From contig JAIXTM010000017.1 of the NCBI GenBank assembly GCA_027483945.1, positions 124,001-188,000 on the forward strand: 64,000 bases of DNA. Reading direction: 5' to 3'. The first letter of the stretch is position 1, and every line of letters begins with the position of its first letter. Of this stretch, positions 36,786-45,178 are shown piece after piece. This DNA comes from Hyphomicrobiales bacterium. GTDB lineage: Bacteria > Pseudomonadota > Alphaproteobacteria > Rhizobiales > Beijerinckiaceae. Both the position numbers and the translations under genes were made by a program. The notes beneath the pieces are model-generated. The model was not told the DNA's origin. It worked only from the letters and a program-made list of their open reading frames with translations, and did no database searches.

Positions 36786-37385
36786 ATGGAGGGCGGAAGG
36801 CGGGCGGAGCGCGAGCGGGCGATCGAGGCCGCCGCCTACGAAATCCTGGCCGAGCGCGGCTATGGCGGTACGTCCATGCTCCTCGTCGCCCAGCGGGCCA
36901 GGGCGTCCAACGAGACCATGTATCGCTGGTACGGCGACAAGAACGGGCTCTTCGCGGCCATGGTCCGCCGCAACGCGCAGGCCGCCGGCGAGCGGCTGGA
37001 GGCGGCGCTCGGCAGCAGCCGCGGCGCCGGGGCGATCCTGCGAGACGTCGCCCCCGTCCTGCTCGGGCTCGTGCTGGGCGAGCGTGCCGTCGCCCTCAAC
37101 CGCGCCGCGGCCGCCGATCCTACTGGCGATCTGGGACGCATCATCGCGGAAGGCGGGCGCCGGCGGATCGTCCCCCTCATCGCCGAGCTCCTGCGGCGCG
37201 AGCGGCCGGACATCGATGGCGAGGCCCTGGCGGAGCTCTTCATCGCCCTCGTCATCGGCGACCAGCAGATCCGGCGCATCGTCGGCGATCTCGGCCCCCC
37301 GGACGACGCCGCCATCGCCCGGCGCGTCGCCTGGGCCCTCGACGCCTTCGCCCGCCTGTCGGGTATCGGAGGGGACCGCCCATGA
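36786..37385 (+). CDS. TetR/AcrR family transcriptional regulator
   Basis: I start at 36786, preceded by AAGGAG; the GTG 27 bases earlier falls within the operator. The 199-residue protein has the TetR helix-turn-helix at about residues 8-55 (ILAERGYGGTSMLLVAQRARASNETMY, then the conserved WYGDKNGLF). A helical ligand-binding and dimerisation domain follows, most like the AcrR C-terminal group. It probably represses the divergent membrane genes and itself through the twin operators. Its stop overlaps the start of a quinone-reductase-like gene (ATGA), so the redox enzyme is co-regulated. The inducer may be a quinone or electrophile, an inference. Confidence 0.92.
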   Translation: MEGGRRAERERAIEAAAYEILAERGYGGTSMLLVAQRARASNETMYRWYGDKNGLFAAMVRRNAQAAGERLEAALGSSRGAGAILRDVAPVLLGLVLGERAVALNRAAAADPTGDLGRIIAEGGRRRIVPLIAELLRRERPDIDGEALAELFIALVIGDQQIRRIVGDLGPPDDAAIARRVAWALDAFARLSGIGGDRP

Positions 37386-37999
37386 AAGCGCTGATCGTCG
37401 TCTGCCATCCGGCCGCGGGCAGCCTCAGCCACGCCCTCGCCGGTGCCGTCCGCGATGCCTGGACGGCAGCCGGCTGCGCCGTCGACTGGCGCGACCTTTA
37501 CGAGGAGGGCTTCGAGCCGGTCCTCACCGCGGCCGAGGCGCGGGGCGAGCCGACCCGGGACGCCCGGGTCGCCGCGCACCAGGCGGCCCTGCGCGCCTGC
37601 GATCTCCTCGCCGTCGTCCATCCCAATTATTGGGGCGGCCCGCCGGCCATGATGAAAGGCTGGATCGACCGGGTCTTCGCCCCCGGCGCCGCCTACGCGT
37701 TCGAGAAGGGCATCGACGCGGGCGACGTGCCGGCCGGGCTCCTGCGGGCCCGCGCGGCCCTGGTTCTCAACACCGGCAATACGCCGCCCGAGCGCGAGCG
37801 CGGCCATTTCGGCGACCCTCTGGAGCGGATCTGGACCGAGGCGATCCTTCGCTATTGCGGGGTGGCATCGGTCACGCGCCGGCTCTTCGGCGTCGTGGCG
37901 ACGAGCGATGAAGCCACGCGCCGCGCCTGGCTGGCGGAGGCCGCCGCGCTGGCGCAGGCCGCCGCGCGGGCGCCGGCGCCCGCCGTCCCGTCGCATTGA
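37382..37999 (+). CDS. NAD(P)H-dependent quinone oxidoreductase (flavodoxin-like, KefF/MdaB group)
   Basis: The 205-residue protein has a flavodoxin-like fold with the family sequences VVCHPAAGSLSHALA near residues 6-20 (FMN/FAD phosphate loop), LLAVVHPNYWGGPPAMMKGWIDRVF near residues 75-99, and AYAFEKG near residue 104, which is characteristic of this NAD(P)H dehydrogenase (quinone) group. These enzymes perform two-electron reduction of quinones and related electrophiles, in the cytoplasm. It is translationally coupled to the TetR gene. Its 3' end overlaps the -35 box of the promoter for the downstream DAHP synthase leader. Confidence 0.88.
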   Translation: MKALIVVCHPAAGSLSHALAGAVRDAWTAAGCAVDWRDLYEEGFEPVLTAAEARGEPTRDARVAAHQAALRACDLLAVVHPNYWGGPPAMMKGWIDRVFAPGAAYAFEKGIDAGDVPAGLLRARAALVLNTGNTPPERERGHFGDPLERIWTEAILRYCGVASVTRRLFGVVATSDEATRRAWLAEAAALAQAAARAPAPAVPSH

Positions 38000-38024
38000 C
38001 AAGGCGCCGCGCCTCCCCTTATGT
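37996..38024 (+). promoter_or_regulatory. strong promoter of the DAHP synthase leader
   Basis: Perfect TTGACA (37996-38001), 17 bases and TTATGT (38019-38024). RNA would begin near 38030-38032, at or just before the AUG of the leader peptide, so that message is probably leaderless. The -35 overlaps the stop codon of the quinone reductase gene. Confidence 0.75.
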
Positions 38025-38031
38025 GCCGGCC

Positions 38032-38082
38032 ATGATCGCTGCGCCCGCCCAGAACCGCTATTTTTGGACCACCCTCACATAG
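38032..38082 (+). CDS. aromatic leader peptide (16 aa, with Tyr-Phe-Trp)
   Basis: This short frame encodes MIAAPAQNRYFWTTLT and a stop. It carries the three aromatic residues in a row (codons at 38059-38067), 103 bases before a class II DAHP synthase, the entry enzyme for aromatic amino acids. Such clustering is the mark of a transcription-attenuation leader: ribosome stalling reports shortage of charged tRNA. No Shine-Dalgarno is possible if RNA starts at about 38031, which matches the leaderless trpL of rhizobia. The Tyr codon overlaps the first arm of the pairing network described at 38054-38165. Confidence 0.75.
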   Translation: MIAAPAQNRYFWTTLT

Positions 38083-38165
38083 CGGTGGCCATCGATCCTC
38101 GTCGTTGAAGCTGCCGCCTCCGGGCCGGCACCCTTCGCGAGCAAAGGTTCCCCGGCCAGGGCGGC
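38054..38165 (+). promoter_or_regulatory. attenuator with mutually exclusive 1:2, 2:3 and 3:4 pairings
   Basis: Arm 1 ACCGCTAT (38054-38061) pairs with arm 2 ATAGCGGT (38079-38086). The end of arm 2, GGTGGC (38084-38089), can instead pair with arm 3 GCCGCC (38113-38118, one G-U). Arm 3 can pair with arm 4 GGCGGC (38160-38165), reinforced by the inner stem 38123-38128 with 38152-38157. A ribosome stalled on Tyr-Phe-Trp would cover arm 1 and favour 2:3. No U tract follows 3:4, but the DAHP synthase ribosome binding site lies eight bases further, so control may be translational. Confidence 0.65.
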
Positions 38166-38184
38166 CCCGGTCGGAGAGCCGAAC

Positions 38185-39591
38185 ATGAAGACCACCCAGA
38201 CGAATTCCGGCAGCGCCGGCTGGACGCCCGACAGCTGGCGGGCAAAGCCCGTGGCGCAGGTACCGGAATATCCGGACGCGGCCGCGCTCGGCGCCGTGGA
38301 GCAGCAGCTCGCCGGCTTCCCGCCGCTGGTTTTTGCAGGCGAGGCGCGCAAGCTGAAGAAGGCCCTCGCCAAGGTCCAGGCGGGCGATGCCTTCCTGCTC
38401 CAGGGCGGCGATTGCGCCGAGAGCTTCGGCGAGCATTCGGCCGACAATATCCGCGATTTCTTCCGTCTGTTCCTCCAGATGGCGGTGGTCCTGACCTTCG
38501 CCGGCTCCTCGCCGGTGGTGAAGGTCGGACGCGTCGCCGGCCAGTTCGCCAAGCCGCGCTCGGCCCCGACCGAGACGGTCGACGGCGTCGAGCTGCCGAG
38601 CTACCGCGGCGACATCGTCAACGATATCGGCTTCACCCCCGAAGCGCGCATCCCCGATCCGCGCCGCCAGCTCATGGCGTACCGCCAGTCGGCGGCCACG
38701 CTGAACCTGATCCGCGCCTTCGCCACCGGCGGCTACGCCAATCTCGACAACGCCCATCGCTGGATGCTGGGTTTCGTGAAGGACAGCCCCCAGAGCGGGC
38801 GATATCAGGAGCTCGCGGACCGCATCACCGAGGCGCTCGACTTCATGCGCGCCTGCGGCATCGACCCGGAAGTGCATCCGGAGATGCGCACCACGGATTT
38901 CTACACCAGCCACGAGGCGCTGCTGCTCGGCTACGAGCAGGCCATGACCCGCGTCGATTCCACGACCGGCGACTGGTATGCCACGTCCGGGCACATGCTC
39001 TGGATCGGCGACCGTACCCGCCAGCCCGACCATGCCCATGTCGAGTATTTCCGCGGCATCAAGAACCCGATCGGCCTGAAATGCGGCCCGTCGCTCACGC
39101 CGGACGGCCTCATCCGTCTCATCGACATGCTGAACCCGGACGACGAGCCGGGCCGCCTGACCCTGATCGCGCGCTTCGGCGCCGGCAAGGTCGGCGAGCA
39201 CCTGCCGGGCCTGGTCCGCGCCGTGGAACGGGAAGGGCGAACCGTGCTCTGGTCCTGCGATCCCATGCACGGCAACACGATCAAGGCGGGGTCCGGCTAC
39301 AAGACCCGGCCGTTCGAGCAGATCATGAGCGAGGTGAAGGACTTCTTCGCCGTCCACGAGGCCGAAGGGACGAAGGCCGGCGGCATCCACCTGGAGATGA
39401 CCGGCAAGAACGTCACGGAGTGCACGGGCGGCGCCCGCGCCATTTCCGACGACGACCTCGCCGACCGCTACCACACCTATTGCGACCCGCGCCTCAACGC
39501 CGAGCAGGCCATCGAGATGGCCTTCCTCGTCGCCGAGCTCCTCAAGCGCTCCCGCGCCGGTCGCGAACGTCCTGCCGCCGCGGCGGAATAG
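38185..39591 (+). CDS. 3-deoxy-7-phosphoheptulonate synthase, class II
   Basis: This cytoplasmic enzyme condenses phosphoenolpyruvate with erythrose 4-phosphate in the first step of the shikimate pathway. The 468-residue length and the signatures identify the class II (plant/AroA-II) type: QGGDCAESF near residues 73-81, [13 protein letters not shown] near residues 113-125, and [20 protein letters not shown] near residues 356-375. GGAG (38173-38176) lies eight bases before the ATG. Expression is predicted to depend on the leader and attenuator immediately upstream, linking synthesis to Tyr, Phe and Trp supply. Class II enzymes in other bacteria are also feedback controlled, and whether this one is cannot be read here. 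Confidence 0.96.
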   Translation: MKTTQTNSGSAGWTPDSWRAKPVAQVPEYPDAAALGAVEQQLAGFPPLVFAGEARKLKKALAKVQAGDAFLLQGGDCAESFGEHSADNIRDFFRLFLQMAVVLTFAGSSPVVKVGRVAGQFAKPRSAPTETVDGVELPSYRGDIVNDIGFTPEARIPDPRRQLMAYRQSAATLNLIRAFATGGYANLDNAHRWMLGFVKDSPQSGRYQELADRITEALDFMRACGIDPEVHPEMRTTDFYTSHEALLLGYEQAMTRVDSTTGDWYATSGHMLWIGDRTRQPDHAHVEYFRGIKNPIGLKCGPSLTPDGLIRLIDMLNPDDEPGRLTLIARFGAGKVGEHLPGLVRAVEREGRTVLWSCDPMHGNTIKAGSGYKTRPFEQIMSEVKDFFAVHEAEGTKAGGIHLEMTGKNVTECTGGARAISDDDLADRYHTYCDPRLNAEQAIEMAFLVAELLKRSRAGRERPAAAAE

Positions 39592-39743
39592 GCGCACGGA
39601 CCGCCGGGCCAACGGGGCGGTTCCTTCGCATCCGCCCCGATCCCGCCACGATCCGTTCAGAATAAATACAGGGACGGCGCGCTAGGATGCGTCCATCGAT
39701 ACATCGGTTCCGCGAGGAACCGGCCTGTCCAGGAGGAGCGACG

Positions 39744-40112
39744 ATGTTCGCCATGAAGTCCCGTTTCGGCCGCAGCGTCGCGATCGTGCTCGCGACGTCC
39801 ACGCTGGCCCTCACCGCCGGCGCGGCCTTCTCGCCGGCCGAAGCCCAGTACCGGCGCCACTATTATCGCGGCGGCAATGCCGGCGCGGCCGCTGCCGTCG
39901 GCATCATCGGCGGCCTGGCCGCCGGCGCGCTGATCGCGGGTGCCGCCCGCCCGGCCTATGCCGCCCCGCGCGTCTATGACGTCGGCCCGGCCTATCCGGC
40001 CGCGCCCGTCTATGCCGAGGAATATTACGAGCCGGTCTGCCACTGGGAGCGCCGCTCCGTCTGGGTCGGTCCGAACACCTACCAGGTGCGCCGTGTGAAG
40101 GTGTGCGAGTAA
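39744..40112 (+). CDS. hypothetical glycine/alanine-rich secreted protein
   Basis: I start at 39744, after AGGAGGAG at 39731; the earlier frame lacks a signal. The 122-residue protein has a signal peptide (about residues 1-32, ending in AEAQ), a hydrophobic glycine/alanine-rich segment (about 48-70, GIIGGLAAGALIAGAA) that could insert in a membrane or act as a glycine-zipper, and a tyrosine-rich C-terminus ending in a conserved WERRSVWVGPNTYQVRRVKVC. Proteins with this layout are frequent in Hyphomicrobiales, without known function. Two cysteines close to the C-terminus may form a disulfide. Confidence 0.78.
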   Translation: MFAMKSRFGRSVAIVLATSTLALTAGAAFSPAEAQYRRHYYRGGNAGAAAAVGIIGGLAAGALIAGAARPAYAAPRVYDVGPAYPAAPVYAEEYYEPVCHWERRSVWVGPNTYQVRRVKVCE

Positions 40113-40144
40113 GTCTCGCCCGCCGCGCGGACCAGAAAAAGAAG

Positions 40145-40171
40145 ACGGCCGGTCCCGAAAGGACCGGCCGT
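40145..40171. terminator. convergent rho-independent terminator
   Basis: A perfect 11-bp GC-rich stem (40145-40155 with 40161-40171) has a CGAAA loop. An A-rich stretch precedes it and TTCTGATT follows. It separates the rightward secreted-protein gene from the leftward 26-residue peptide gene. Confidence 0.8.
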
Positions 40172-40218
40172 TCTGATTCCGGGCAGGGCAGCGGGCGGGC
40201 CGCCGCTCCCGGTCGGGC

Positions 40219-40299
40219 TCAGAGGTAGCCCATGAAGAACAGGATCAGGATGATCGGCAGGGGAATGCCGATGAGCCACAGAAGTCCGCCTTTCAGCAT
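40219..40299 (-). CDS. 26-residue membrane peptide
   Basis: This short frame encodes a peptide that starts MLKGGLLWLIGIPLPIILIL and ends with FFMGYL: a single hydrophobic helix after one lysine. The mRNA has GGAGG six bases before the ATG, an excellent ribosome binding site, and the gene ends before a strong terminator. Very similar small membrane peptides (MLKGGLLWLIGIPIPIIL-type) recur in proteobacterial genomes but are often missed by annotation. Function is unknown. It is divergent from nadE, with the promoter region 40300-40412 between them. Confidence 0.75.
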   Translation of the reverse strand: MLKGGLLWLIGIPLPIILILFFMGYL

Positions 40300-40412
40300 C
40301 GTCAACCTCCATTGAACGGTTGGATCGACAACGGCGGGAGCGGAGCGGTGTTCCCGCCCGCCGAAGCAGCGGGCCCGTTGAAGCGCTCGCCCGCGCGGGC
40401 TAAATCCTTCCC

Positions 40413-42083
40413 ATGGCAGCCCGTCCGGATCGCCTGCGCATCGCGCTGGCGCAGCTCAACCCCACCCTCGGCGACGTCGCCGGCAACCTCGCCAAGGCCC
40501 GCGCCGCGCAGGCGGAGGCCGCGGCCCAGGGTGCGGACCTCGTCATGCTGCCCGAGCTCTTCCTGGCGGGCTATCCCCCCGAGGACCTCGTCCTGAAACC
40601 CGCCTTCCAGGACGCCTGCCGCCAGGCCTGCGAGACGCTGGCGCAGGATACCGGCCCCGGCCGCCCGGCCATCCTGGTCGGCCTGCCCTGGCTCGGCGAG
40701 GCGGGGCTCCACAACGCCTATGCGCTCCTCGACAATGGCAGGGTCGAGGCCCTGCGCTTCAAGGTGGACCTGCCCAATTACGGCGTCTTCGACGAGAAGC
40801 GGGTCTTCGTGCCGGGCCCCATGCCGGGGCCGGTGGACTTCCGCGGCATCCGCCTCGGCCTGCCGGTCTGCGAGGACATCTGGGCGGGCGACGTCATCGA
40901 ATGCCTGGCCGAGACCGGGGCCGAGATCCTGCTCGTCCCCAACGGCTCGCCCTATTGGCGCGGCAAGACCGACGAGCGCTTCTCCATCGCCACCGCCCGC
41001 GTCGTGGAAAGCGGGCTGCCGCTCGTCTATCTCAACCAGGTCTGCGGCCAGGACGAGCTCGTCTTCGACGGCGCGTCCTTCGTCCTCAATGCCGATCTCG
41101 GCCTCGCGCTGCAGATGCCGGCTTTCGCCGAGACCGTGGTGACCTGCGAATGGTTCCGCGACGGCGACCGCTGGCGCTGCGCCGCCGGCGAGATCGCGGA
41201 CATCCCGGAGGGCGACGAGGCGGATTATGCCGCCTGCGTCCTCGGCCTGCGCGACTATGTCGACAAGAACCGTTTCCCGGGCGTCGTGCTCGGCCTGTCG
41301 GGCGGCATCGATTCCGCCATCTGCGCGGCGATGGCGGTGGATGCCCTGGGGCCGGATCGCGTCCATTGCATCATGCTGCCCTATCGCTACACCTCGCAGG
41401 ACAGCCTCGCCGATGCCCGCGCCTGCGCCGAGGCGCTGGGCGTGCGCTACGACGTGGTGCCGATCGCCGGACCGGTGGAAGGATTCGAGGCGGCGCTCTC
41501 CCCGCTCTTCGAGGGCGCCGGCCGGGACATCACCGAGGAGAACCTGCAGAGCCGCGCCCGCGGCACGATCCTCATGTCGGTCTCCAACAAGTTCGGCCCC
41601 ATGGTCGTCACCACGGGCAACAAGTCCGAGATGTCGGTCGGCTACGCCACGCTCTACGGCGACATGAATGGCGGCTTCAACCCGATCAAGGACCTCTACA
41701 AGACCGAGGTCTATCGCCTCTCGGCCCTGCGCAACCGGTGGAAGCCCGCCGGCGCGCTGGGGCCGCACGGCGCCGTCATCCCCGAGCGCATCCTGACCAA
41801 GGCGCCGACGGCGGAGCTGCGCGAGAACCAGACCGACCAGGACAGCCTGCCCCCCTACGACGTGCTGGACGACATCCTGGAATGTCTCGTGGAACGGGAG
41901 ATGCGCGTCACCGAGGTCGTCGCCCGCGGCCACGACCTTGCCACCGTGCGCAAGGTGGAGCGGCTGCTCTATCTCGCCGAATACAAGCGCCGCCAATCGG
42001 CGCCGGGGGTGAAGGTCACCCGCAAATATTTCGGCCGCGACCGGCGCTATCCGATCGTCAACCGCTTCCGCGATTCCGGCTGA
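40413..42083 (+). CDS. nadE: NAD+ synthase, glutamine-hydrolysing
   Basis: NadE amidates nicotinic acid adenine dinucleotide to NAD+ using ammonia from glutamine. The 556-residue length shows the two-domain form. The N-terminal nitrilase-like glutaminase (about residues 6-265) has the catalytic triad regions LPELFLAGYPPEDL, FKVDLPNYGVFDEKRVF and LPVCEDIW. The C-terminal synthetase has the ATP pyrophosphatase motif LGLSGGIDSAICAAMAVD near residues 292-309. The conserved STTGNKSEMSVGYATLYGD-like segment is near residues 403-420. It ends next to a convergent small secreted-protein gene. The window shows no other NAD-pathway gene. Confidence 0.96.
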   Translation: MAARPDRLRIALAQLNPTLGDVAGNLAKARAAQAEAAAQGADLVMLPELFLAGYPPEDLVLKPAFQDACRQACETLAQDTGPGRPAILVGLPWLGEAGLHNAYALLDNGRVEALRFKVDLPNYGVFDEKRVFVPGPMPGPVDFRGIRLGLPVCEDIWAGDVIECLAETGAEILLVPNGSPYWRGKTDERFSIATARVVESGLPLVYLNQVCGQDELVFDGASFVLNADLGLALQMPAFAETVVTCEWFRDGDRWRCAAGEIADIPEGDEADYAACVLGLRDYVDKNRFPGVVLGLSGGIDSAICAAMAVDALGPDRVHCIMLPYRYTSQDSLADARACAEALGVRYDVVPIAGPVEGFEAALSPLFEGAGRDITEENLQSRARGTILMSVSNKFGPMVVTTGNKSEMSVGYATLYGDMNGGFNPIKDLYKTEVYRLSALRNRWKPAGALGPHGAVIPERILTKAPTAELRENQTDQDSLPPYDVLDDILECLVEREMRVTEVVARGHDLATVRKVERLLYLAEYKRRQSAPGVKVTRKYFGRDRRYPIVNRFRDSG

Positions 42084-42086
42084 CGC

Positions 42087-42389
42087 TCAGAAATCGTCGA
42101 ATTCCAGTTCGCGGCACGTATAGCCGACGAAGCATTGCGGGTTGTCCCGCGTCGGCACCCAGGCGGGCCGCACGCTTTCCGTCGCCGCGCAGAAGCCGCG
42201 ATGCACGACGTAGCGGTCATAGGTGAACTGCCCGGTGCCGAGCACGACCGCCCCGCGCGATCGCACGAGGTTCTGCGCCTGGTCGCAGACCATCGCCTGG
42301 GACGAGGGCCTGGCCTGGGCCAGGGCCGCGCCGGGCATGGAGAGGCCGGCCAGGCCGGCGATCACGAGGGTCAGGGCGTTGCGGCGCAT
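42087..42389 (-). CDS. hypothetical secreted cysteine-containing protein
   Basis: This 100-residue protein starts at 42389 and is an independent gene: the much longer open frame extending to 43625 runs through the acyltransferase gene on the same strand and lacks a domain. It has a signal peptide (about residues 1-24, ending in ALAQ) and a mature part with four cysteines, including DNPQCFVGYTCRELEF near the end. The segment YDRYVVHRGFC near residues 57-67 is typical of short YARHG-like/uncharacterised periplasmic proteins of Hyphomicrobiales. Function is unknown. It is convergent with nadE, leaving three bases between the two stops. Confidence 0.72.
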   Translation of the reverse strand: MRRNALTLVIAGLAGLSMPGAALAQARPSSQAMVCDQAQNLVRSRGAVVLGTGQFTYDRYVVHRGFCAATESVRPAWVPTRDNPQCFVGYTCRELEFDDF

Positions 42390-42505
42390 CGGTCGATCCG
42401 TTGGAGCGCGGCCGGAGGGCCGCCGTCTGCTCCAAGGATGTAACGCGTCCGCCGGCGGTGGAAAGCCTGGCCACGGGCGCCTTGCGCTCACGAGGCGGTG
42501 AGTTT

Positions 42506-43552
42506 TCAGGCCGGGACGGGCGGCGCCGGCCGGGGCGGGATCCGGAAGACGGCGGGGCGACTGAACAGGAAGGCGAGCGGCGTATGCCGGACCACCCGCT
42601 CCGCCACCAGCGGCGCCACCACGGCGGCGGCGGTGATCGCGGCGGCTGTCCAGCCGACATCCAGCTCCAGGCCCGAGCGGGCGGCGAGGATGCGCAGGAC
42701 CGCCATGGGCAGGAAGAAGGCGAGGTAGATCGCGATGGAATGGCGCCCGCAATAGGCGAGCGGTCCTTCCGCGCCGGCGCGGGTCAGGAGCGCGGCCAAT
42801 GTGACGATCGCGGCCGCCCCGGCAAGGCCGAGGGCGAGGCTGACGCCAGGCAGTTCCGCATAGGTCGGCGCATGGGAAAGGCCGGTCGCGTTGAGCGCCA
42901 GGACGCCGTTGACGAACCCCCAGGCGACGAGGCCGGCGATCGCCAGGACGGGCCGGTCGGCCGCCGCTTTCGCCAGCGCGAAGACGTGGCCGGCATAGAG
43001 ATAGCCGACGACGAAATAGAACCAGCGCGCCGCGAACTCGTCGACGAGGACGTGGCCGGTATGGATCGGCAGGCTCTCCAGGATCGCCGCGGCGGCCACC
43101 AGCATCCAGGCGGGCAGGCCGCGCAGCAGCTTGGTCACGACGGAGAAGACCGCCAGCAGGTAGATGAACCACAACGTGCCGAAGGGCTCGACCAGCGAAT
43201 GGGCGAGATGGGCCGCAAAGCCCGCCGGGCTCCCGCCGGAGACCGAGCCGTATTTCAGCGCCGACTGGATGACGAGCCACAGCACGTAGAAATAGGCGAA
43301 ATGCACGACGCGCTTGTCGGCGAAGGTGCGCCAGTCCCGGTCGATGACGCGGGAGAGGAAGAGCCCCGAGACCAGGAAGAAGTCCGGCATCCGGAACGGC
43401 TTGGAGAACGCGACGACCGCGTGCATCCAGCCCTCGCGGCCGAGATCCTCGCCGAGGCCCAGCGTCGTATGCATCATCACGACGAGGATGATGCAGATGC
43501 CCTTGGCCGCATCGACCCAGTCGTAGCGCGGAGCTCCGGCCGCCTGTGCCAT
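42506..43552 (-). CDS. acyltransferase 3 family membrane protein
   Basis: The 348-residue protein has about ten hydrophobic helices and the start YDWVDAAKGICIILVVMMHT near residues 9-28. This contains the conserved His-region of the acyltransferase-3 (OafA/OpgC/NodX-like) family. Further on, MPDFFLVSGLFLSR near residues 53-66 is the second family marker. Such proteins transfer acetyl or other acyl groups to extracellular sugars. A closely similar subgroup is annotated as fucose 4-O-acetylase-like. No glycan cluster adjoins it; its target could be the polymers made at 2.4-6 kb or through the Wzy-like protein at 31 kb, which is speculation. Confidence 0.88.
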   Translation of the reverse strand: MAQAAGAPRYDWVDAAKGICIILVVMMHTTLGLGEDLGREGWMHAVVAFSKPFRMPDFFLVSGLFLSRVIDRDWRTFADKRVVHFAYFYVLWLVIQSALKYGSVSGGSPAGFAAHLAHSLVEPFGTLWFIYLLAVFSVVTKLLRGLPAWMLVAAAAILESLPIHTGHVLVDEFAARWFYFVVGYLYAGHVFALAKAAADRPVLAIAGLVAWGFVNGVLALNATGLSHAPTYAELPGVSLALGLAGAAAIVTLAALLTRAGAEGPLAYCGRHSIAIYLAFFLPMAVLRILAARSGLELDVGWTAAAITAAAVVAPLVAERVVRHTPLAFLFSRPAVFRIPPRPAPPVPA

Positions 43553-43671
43553 CGTGGTCCTCTCGTCCTGAAGCGGGACAGGCTGTCCCGCGCCGGCACG
43601 GCACGGGGTTGTCCCGCAAGGTCATGGACCGGAAGTGGCAAAGATCGTGCTAACGCCGCTTCACGAACCCG

Positions 43672-45000
43672 TCAGGTGGCGGGCCGCGGCTCGGCACCCG
43701 CGGCGGCCTCCTCGCGGCGTGCCTCTTCGGCCGCCCGCGCTTCCGCCGCCAGCGTGTCGGAGCGCAGAAGGATGCACAGGAGGACGACAGGGATGCCGAT
43801 CAGCGCCGTGCCGACGAAGAACGGCGCGTAGCCGAACGCGTCCACCGCGATCCCCGACGTGCCTCCGACCAGCTTGCCCGGCAGGGCATAGAGGGAGGAC
43901 AGGAGCGCGTATTGCGTCGCCGCGAAGGAGGCCGAGGTCAGGCTCGACATGTAGGCGATGAGGGCCGTGCCGGCGAAGTTGCCCGAGAAGTTGTCGATGC
44001 TGATGGCGAGCGTCAGCACCTCCAGCCGCGGGCCGGCCTGGGACAGGACCGCGAACATCACGTTGGAGCCCGCCGCGATGGCGGCACCGATCACCAGCGT
44101 CCACCACAGGCCGATCCTGGAGACGGCGATCCCGCCGGCGATGGCGCCCAGGATGCCGACCCATACCCCGTAGAGCTTGGAGACGTTGGCGATGTCGATC
44201 TTGGAGAACCCCGTGTCGATGTAGAGCGGGTTCGCCATCACGCCGGCGACGAAGTCGGGGAGCCGGTAGAGCGCGACCATCAGCAGGATGGCGACGGTCA
44301 GCGTGCCCTTGCGGCGCAGGAGGTCGGCGAAGGGCTCCACCACGGCCTGCTGGACGCCGAGCCGCTCGCGCTTCGTCGTCTCGCCCGGCAGGAGCGCGAG
44401 GAGCGAGGCGCCGATGCCGATCGTCATCAGCCCCGCCATGGCGAGATACGCCGCGCGCCAGCTCACCAACTCGGCGATGTAGAGCGCCCCGGCGCCGGAC
44501 GCGATCAGCGCGAAGCGATAGCCGAGCTGGTAGGCCGCGGACATGAGGCCCTGCCGGCTGGCGGGCGCCGCGTCGATGCGCCAGCCGTCGATGACGACGT
44601 CCTGCGTCGCGCTGAAGAAGGCGGTCATGAGCGCGCAGATCACCATGGGCATCAGCGCGGTCTTCGGGTCGCCGAGGGCGAGGCCGGTCAGGCCGGCGGC
44701 GACGCCGAACTGAGCCAGGATCATCCAGCCGCGCCGGCGCCCGAACAGCCGCCCCAGCACCGGCGGGTCGACCGCGTCGATCACCGGCGCCCACAGGAAC
44801 TTGAACGCATAGGCGAGGCCGACATAGCTCAGGAGGCCGATCTCGGTGCGGCTGATCCCGGCCTCGCGCAGCCAGGCCGACAGCGTCCCGAACACCAGCA
44901 GGAACGGCAGCCCGGCGCTGAAGCCGAGCAGCAGCATCACGGCCAGCCGGCCGTCGGAAAGGACGTCGCGGACGGACAGGCGCTGGGCCGCCACGGGCAT
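43672..45000 (-). CDS. ampG: AmpG family muropeptide MFS transporter
   Basis: I place the start at 45000, directly before the conserved opening (residues 10-40, including LLLGFSAGLPFLLVFGTLSAW); the longer frame adds 32 residues of arginine-rich sequence near the tRNA. The 442-residue protein has twelve to fourteen hydrophobic helices with the AmpG signatures YAFKFLWAPVIDAVDPP near residues 56-72 and GRRRGWM shortly after. AmpG imports GlcNAc-anhydro-muropeptides released by wall turnover, and in many proteobacteria this controls beta-lactamase expression. No ampD, nagZ or ampR is adjacent. Confidence 0.92.
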   Translation of the reverse strand: MPVAAQRLSVRDVLSDGRLAVMLLLGFSAGLPFLLVFGTLSAWLREAGISRTEIGLLSYVGLAYAFKFLWAPVIDAVDPPVLGRLFGRRRGWMILAQFGVAAGLTGLALGDPKTALMPMVICALMTAFFSATQDVVIDGWRIDAAPASRQGLMSAAYQLGYRFALIASGAGALYIAELVSWRAAYLAMAGLMTIGIGASLLALLPGETTKRERLGVQQAVVEPFADLLRRKGTLTVAILLMVALYRLPDFVAGVMANPLYIDTGFSKIDIANVSKLYGVWVGILGAIAGGIAVSRIGLWWTLVIGAAIAAGSNVMFAVLSQAGPRLEVLTLAISIDNFSGNFAGTALIAYMSSLTSASFAATQYALLSSLYALPGKLVGGTSGIAVDAFGYAPFFVGTALIGIPVVLLCILLRSDTLAAEARAAEEARREEAAAGAEPRPAT

Positions 45001-45135
45001 TCTCCTCGCAACGCGTCGCTTGGGGCTCCGCTCCGAATCGGACCGGCCGTCACCCCGCCGCATCAAGGCGTACCGCAAGCCGCGCCGCGACGCCAAACCG
45101 GGAGCCGCCGGCCGGAGCCGCCGCCATATCCCTCG

Positions 45136-45164
45136 TTGCCGAGCGCGGCCGGATCGGCTATCCA
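45136..45164 (+). promoter_or_regulatory. probable promoter of tRNA-Arg
   Basis: TTGCCG (45136-45141), 17 bases and TATCCA (45159-45164), about 15 bases before the tRNA. The -10 matches the alphaproteobacterial CTAT core. Confidence 0.45.
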
Positions 45165-45178
45165 GCCAGCCACGGCAA

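Noticed and set aside
42087-43625. Single 512-residue protein on the minus strand
   Set aside because: The frame runs through the acyltransferase gene in another phase. Only its last 100 codons, with their own start and signal peptide, are credible.
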